DNA of 64,000 nt from SZUA-320 sp963707875 (lineage in GTDB: Bacteria > Gemmatimonadota > Gemmatimonadetes > Gemmatimonadales > GWC2-71-9): the NCBI GenBank assembly GCA_963707875.1, contig CAVPRU010000014.1, positions 248,001-312,000 on the forward strand, written 5' to 3'. Both the position numbers and the translations under genes were made by a program. The notes under the pieces are model-generated. The model had not been told where the DNA came from. It did no database searches and saw only the letters and a list, made by a program, of their open reading frames with translations. Below are positions 60,842 through 64,000 of this stretch, piece by piece (the stretch's first letter is position 1; every line of letters begins with the position of its first letter).

Positions 60842-61967
60842 CGCAGCTTGAGGGTCGCCAACGCCAGCAGCGCGCACAGAATCCCGAGAATGTAGAACCG
60901 GGTCACGACGGTGGTCTCGGCCCACCCCAGCTTCTCGAAATGGTGATGGAGCGGCGCCATTCGGAAGACCCGGTTGGCCTCGGCGTACTCCCGACCGCGG
61001 GTGCGCCGGTTCCACTTGAACACCGACGTCTGCATCAGGACCGAGACCGCCTCGGCGACGAAGACACCCCCGATGATCGCCAGCAGGAACTCCGCCTTGA
61101 GCAGAATCGCGACGGTGCCGAACGCACCCCCGATGGCCAGGCTGCCGGTATCCCCCATGAACACCTTGGCCGGGTGCGCGTTGAACCAGAGAAAGCCCAG
61201 CGCTGCCCCCATGAGGGAGCCGCAGAAGATCGCCAGCTCGCCGGCGCGCGGGAAGGTAGAACAGGTTGAGGTAGGCGGTCGCGTCGACTCGGCCGAAGAC
61301 GTAGGCGAAGAGCGCGAAGCAGGCCGCCGCGATCGCGGCCAGCCCGGCCGCCAGTCCGTCGAGCCCGTCCGTGAGGTTGACCGCGTTGCTGGTTCCGGTC
61401 ACGATGAAGGTGACGAACATGACATAGAGCCACGGCGCGAAGGTCGCCAGTGACGAACTTGAAGAACGGCACCGTCGTCGCGGTAGCAGGGATGATGTCC
61501 ACCGGAACCACCGGCCAGAACGTCAGGTAGATGCCGAGCGCCACGCCGAATCCCGACCTGCCCGCCAGCTTCCACCGCGCCACCAGTCCCCGCGATTTCC
61601 CCTGCACCACCTTGAGATAGTCGTCCAGAAACCCGATCGCGCCGGTCCACAGGGTGGCCAGCACCGCCACCAGGACGTACCGGTTGGTAAGGTCGGCCCA
61701 GAGCAGGGTCGGCACCACCGTGGCCAGGATGATGATCAAGCCCCCCATCGTCGGGGTGCCCCGCTTCCCCTCGTGGCTGGCGAGGAAGTCCATTCGGACC
61801 ACTTGGCCGACCTTGAGGGCCCGGAGTCTCCGGATGATGAAGGGGCCGACCACGAAGGCCATCAACAGCGCCGTCACGGTCGCGCCGGCCGCCCGGAAGC
61901 TGATGTATCCGAACAGATTGAACAGGATGTAGCTCTTGCCCAGCGGGGCAAGCAGGTGGTAGAGCAT
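60838..61967 (-). CDS. mraY: phospho-MurNAc-pentapeptide transferase, two frameshifts as sequenced
   Basis: Polytopic membrane enzyme making lipid I. Three frames together give the full protein: residues 1-170 with RRLRALKVGQVVR, GKRGTPTMGGLI and GFLDDYLKVVQGKSRGL; then GTSNAVNLTDGLDGLA; then FLWFNAHPAKVFMGDTGSLA and MAPLHHHFEKLGW. Frame changes are near 61455 and 61243; their sum restores about 376 residues. All catalytic Asp/His motifs (DDYLK, NLTDGLDG, FMGDTGS, HHH) are intact. The ATG overlaps the murF stop. Confidence 0.92.
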
Positions 61968-63325
61968 CAGGCCTCGAGAGACGGAGCGGTCTGGCTGGTG
62001 ATGGCTGGAAGTATACGCTCCAAGGCCACCCCGCGGGACGCCTTGAGGATCACCACTTCATCCCCGACCAGCCTTGGCGCCAGCAGGGCGCCGGCTTCGA
62101 CCGGGTCGGCAGCCAGGATCAGCCGGTCGCCGAGGGCCTCCCGTCGGGACCGGAGCACCTCGGCGAACTCGCCAACCGCGACCAGCAGTTCCGCGCCGAG
62201 TGCCACCAGGTGGCCGGCCACCTCCGCGTGGAGCCGGCCCGCGTCCGAACCCAGCTCACGCATCCCGCCGGCCACGAAGACCAGCCGACGGCCCGTCCGG
62301 AGACTCTGGGCGGTTTCGATGGCCGACAGGAACGAGGCGGGGTTGGCATTGTAGCAGTCGTTGAGGATCGTCAGACCCCCGATCTGCTGGAGTTCGCTCC
62401 GGCCACCGGGAACGACCACCCTGGACAGCGCGTCGGCCACCTCATCGAGATCGAGTCCAAGTTCCTCGGCCACCGCCCAGGCCAGCATGGCATTCCCCGC
62501 CAGATGGCGGCCCACCAGGGGCAGCCGGATGGTGCGCGTCCCGACCCGGAGGGTCGGGCGCCCCTGAGCGTCCAGCATCACTTCGTCGGGCCGGACCTCC
62601 CCCTCGAGACCCGCCACCACCAGCCGGCCGGGCCTCCTGGTCCTCGCCTCGATCGCCAACGCGGGAGGCTGCGGTCCCACCACCGCCAGCGGCGCGTCCC
62701 GGACCAGCTCGAGCTTCTCCGCCATCACCCCCTCCAGCGAGCCGAACCCCTCGAGGTGCCCGTCAGCGACATTGGTGACCACCGCCACCGTCGGCTCTAC
62801 CATCTCGCGATACCGGGCAATCTCTCCGGGGAGGTTGGCCCCGGCTTCGATCACCAGGCACTCGGTGCCAGCCGGTGCCTCGAGAATCGTCTGCGGCACA
62901 CCGACCAGGTTGTTGAGGTTCAGCCGGGTGGCGTGGGTCTGGTACCGGGTGGCGAGTGCGGCGGCCACCAGCTCCTTGGTGCTGGTCTTGCCGTTGGTCC
63001 CCGTCACCGCCACCACCGGCCCGGGGATCTCCCGACGTCGGGCCCGGGCGAGCTGGCCGTAGGCCCGGAGCGTGTCCTCCACCGGGTGGAGGCAAAGCCC
63101 CCCGATCGGTGGGGTCCCGGTGCGCACCACTGCCCCTCGGGCTCCGGCATTCCGCGCCGCCGCCAGATAGTCGTGACCGTCGTACCGCTCTCCCTTGAGC
63201 GCCACGAACAGCGCCCCGGTCGGCATCCGTCGGGTGTCGGTGACGATGGCAGAGTACTCCACCTCCTCCACCAGCTGATCGAGACCGAGGATCTTGCTGA
63301 CCCGCCGGGCGGAGAGCGGTCTCAC
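61967..63325 (-). CDS. murF: UDP-MurNAc-tripeptide--D-Ala-D-Ala ligase
   Basis: Adds D-Ala-D-Ala to complete the UDP-MurNAc-pentapeptide. The 452-residue protein has the N-terminal domain (VTDTRRMPTGALFVALKGERYDGHDY), AVTGTNGKTSTKEL, AGANLPGEIARY, NVADGHLEGFGS and LNDCYNANPASFLSAIET. The start codon overlaps the murE stop and its stop overlaps mraY (ATGA). Confidence 0.96.
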   Translation of the reverse strand: MRPLSARRVSKILGLDQLVEEVEYSAIVTDTRRMPTGALFVALKGERYDGHDYLAAARNAGARGAVVRTGTPPIGGLCLHPVEDTLRAYGQLARARRREIPGPVVAVTGTNGKTSTKELVAAALATRYQTHATRLNLNNLVGVPQTILEAPAGTECLVIEAGANLPGEIARYREMVEPTVAVVTNVADGHLEGFGSLEGVMAEKLELVRDAPLAVVGPQPPALAIEARTRRPGRLVVAGLEGEVRPDEVMLDAQGRPTLRVGTRTIRLPLVGRHLAGNAMLAWAVAEELGLDLDEVADALSRVVVPGGRSELQQIGGLTILNDCYNANPASFLSAIETAQSLRTGRRLVFVAGGMRELGSDAGRLHAEVAGHLVALGAELLVAVGEFAEVLRSRREALGDRLILAADPVEAGALLAPRLVGDEVVILKASRGVALERILPAITSQTAPSLEA

Positions 63326-64000
63326 CGGATCAGCTCCGCGACAATGGCCCGCTCATCAAAGGGGAATTTCACCTCGCCGACGATCTGATAGGTCTCGTGT
63401 CCCTTGCCGGCCAACAGCAGGGTGTCCCCCTCCGACGCCATGGCGACCGCCTCCGCAATCGCCACCCGACGGTCGCGGAACCGGTGGACCGGTTGGCCAG
63501 GCATGCCGGCCAGGATGTCGTCAATGATCCGGTCAGGATCCTCGGTTCTCGGGTTGTCCGGGGTCAGGAAGGTCACGTCGGCGCCCTCCGCCGCCATCCG
63601 GCCCATCAGCGGACGCTTGCCCCGATCCCGATCCCCGCCGCAGCCGAACAGGACCATCAGCCGCCCGCGCGTCAGCGGCCGCAGCGTCGCCAGCACCCGC
63701 TGCAGGGCGTCGGGAGTATGGGCATAGTCGCGGAGGATGAGGCACGGGCTGGCGGCCAACCGTTCCATCCGGCCCGGGACCTGCGGGGCCGACGACAGGC
63801 GTTCGGCGACTTCCTGGAGGGGGCGACCCAGGCCGAGGGCGATCGTGGCGGCCCCAAGGGCGTTCGCGACGTTGAAATCCCCCGAGAGGGGCAGCTCCAC
63901 CTCCCTGGTGCCGAACCGACCGGTCAGCTGAAAGCGGCTGCCGGCCGCCGATGCCACCAGCCCCTCCGCTCGCAGATCGGCGTCGGGAGCCAGCCCGAAC
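63322..64000 (-). CDS. murE: UDP-MurNAc-L-Ala-D-Glu--meso-DAP ligase, C-terminal part
   Basis: C-terminal 225 residues of MurE, cut by the window edge at 64000. It shows the ATP-domain end (LPLSGDFNVANALGAATIAL), RDYAHTPDALQRVLATLR, FGCGGDRDRGKRPLMG, TPDNPRTEDP and LLLAGKGHETYQ. The DNPR box is the sign of meso-diaminopimelate specificity (lysine-type enzymes have DNPA). This implies meso-DAP peptidoglycan. Confidence 0.95.
   Translation of the reverse strand, partial: FGLAPDADLRAEGLVASAAGSRFQLTGRFGTREVELPLSGDFNVANALGAATIALGLGRPLQEVAERLSSAPQVPGRMERLAASPCLILRDYAHTPDALQRVLATLRPLTRGRLMVLFGCGGDRDRGKRPLMGRMAAEGADVTFLTPDNPRTEDPDRIIDDILAGMPGQPVHRFRDRRVAIAEAVAMASEGDTLLLAGKGHETYQIVGEVKFPFDERAIVAELIR

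Noticed and set aside
1..64000. CRISPR arrays, insertion sequences, prophage genes, tRNA or rRNA genes
   Set aside because: No repeat-spacer pattern, transposase or integrase motif, or tRNA/rRNA-like sequence was recognised on reading; a dedicated search could still find a short tRNA.

Overview
The window is a GC-rich, gene-dense piece of a diderm (Gram-negative-type) bacterial chromosome. Lipoproteins, outer-membrane barrels, a meso-DAP type MurE (DNPR motif), a complete uptake hydrogenase and many multiheme cytochromes are present. This is consistent with Gemmatimonadota. That placement rests on overall gene content, not on a marker-gene comparison. No tRNA, rRNA, CRISPR array or transposase was recognised.

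Layout. (1) 1-1.2 kb: the 5' part of argS and an FmdB-type zinc-ribbon gene. (2) 1.9-14.2 kb: a minus-strand run of overlapping genes in transcription order alr, DUF1844, deoB, cdd, a lipoprotein, an outer-membrane protein, miaB, comFB-like, comEC, fbp, a methylmalonyl-CoA mutase catalytic chain and an esterase. (3) 14.2-17.3 kb plus strand: mazG, crcB/fluC, a tiny membrane protein behind a good promoter, and a sodium:solute symporter. (4) 17.3-20.6 kb: an unidentified lipoprotein, a small barrel protein, a PNPOx-like flavoprotein and a 3' remnant of a copper nitrite reductase. (5) 20.7-30.6 kb: a full minus-strand [NiFe]-hydrogenase operon (small and large subunits, cytochrome b, protease, hypA, B, F, C, D, E). 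(6) 31.0-37.5 kb, divergent plus strand: a four-gene operon with an 8-9-heme lipoprotein, a 20-heme NapC/NirT fusion, an outer-membrane beta-barrel and a 16-heme secreted cytochrome. (7) 37.7-44.9 kb minus strand: a NapA-like molybdoenzyme, pentaheme and tetraheme cytochromes, an iron-sulfur protein, an NrfD-type membrane protein and a slipin. (8) 45-64 kb minus strand: a division and cell-wall (dcw) cluster murE-murF-mraY-murD-ftsW-murG-murC-ftsQ-ftsA-ftsZ, then an M23 peptidase, a VWA-like membrane protein, ftsY, recG and a ketoacyl synthase.

The most interesting system is block 6. Its four products match, part for part, the CymA-MtrA-MtrB-MtrC design that carries electrons from quinol across both membranes. 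They do so with a new architecture: quinol dehydrogenase and sixteen further hemes fused in one 20-heme polypeptide. It is divergent from the hydrogenase, so H2 oxidation could load the quinone pool and the conduit could export the electrons (inference). Block 7 is a second cytochrome-rich module. Its NapA-like subunit lacks the usual Cys ligand to molybdenum.

A caution: at least 17 single-nucleotide frame breaks occur in nine loci (comEC, the outer-membrane protein at 9 kb, deoB, the nirK remnant, the NapA-like gene, both small cytochromes near 41-42 kb, murD and mraY). The length deficits fit 1-nt indels exactly, often at short C/G runs, and hit normally essential genes. Sequencing or consensus error is therefore more likely than decay. 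For these genes the coordinates given span the whole restored gene.
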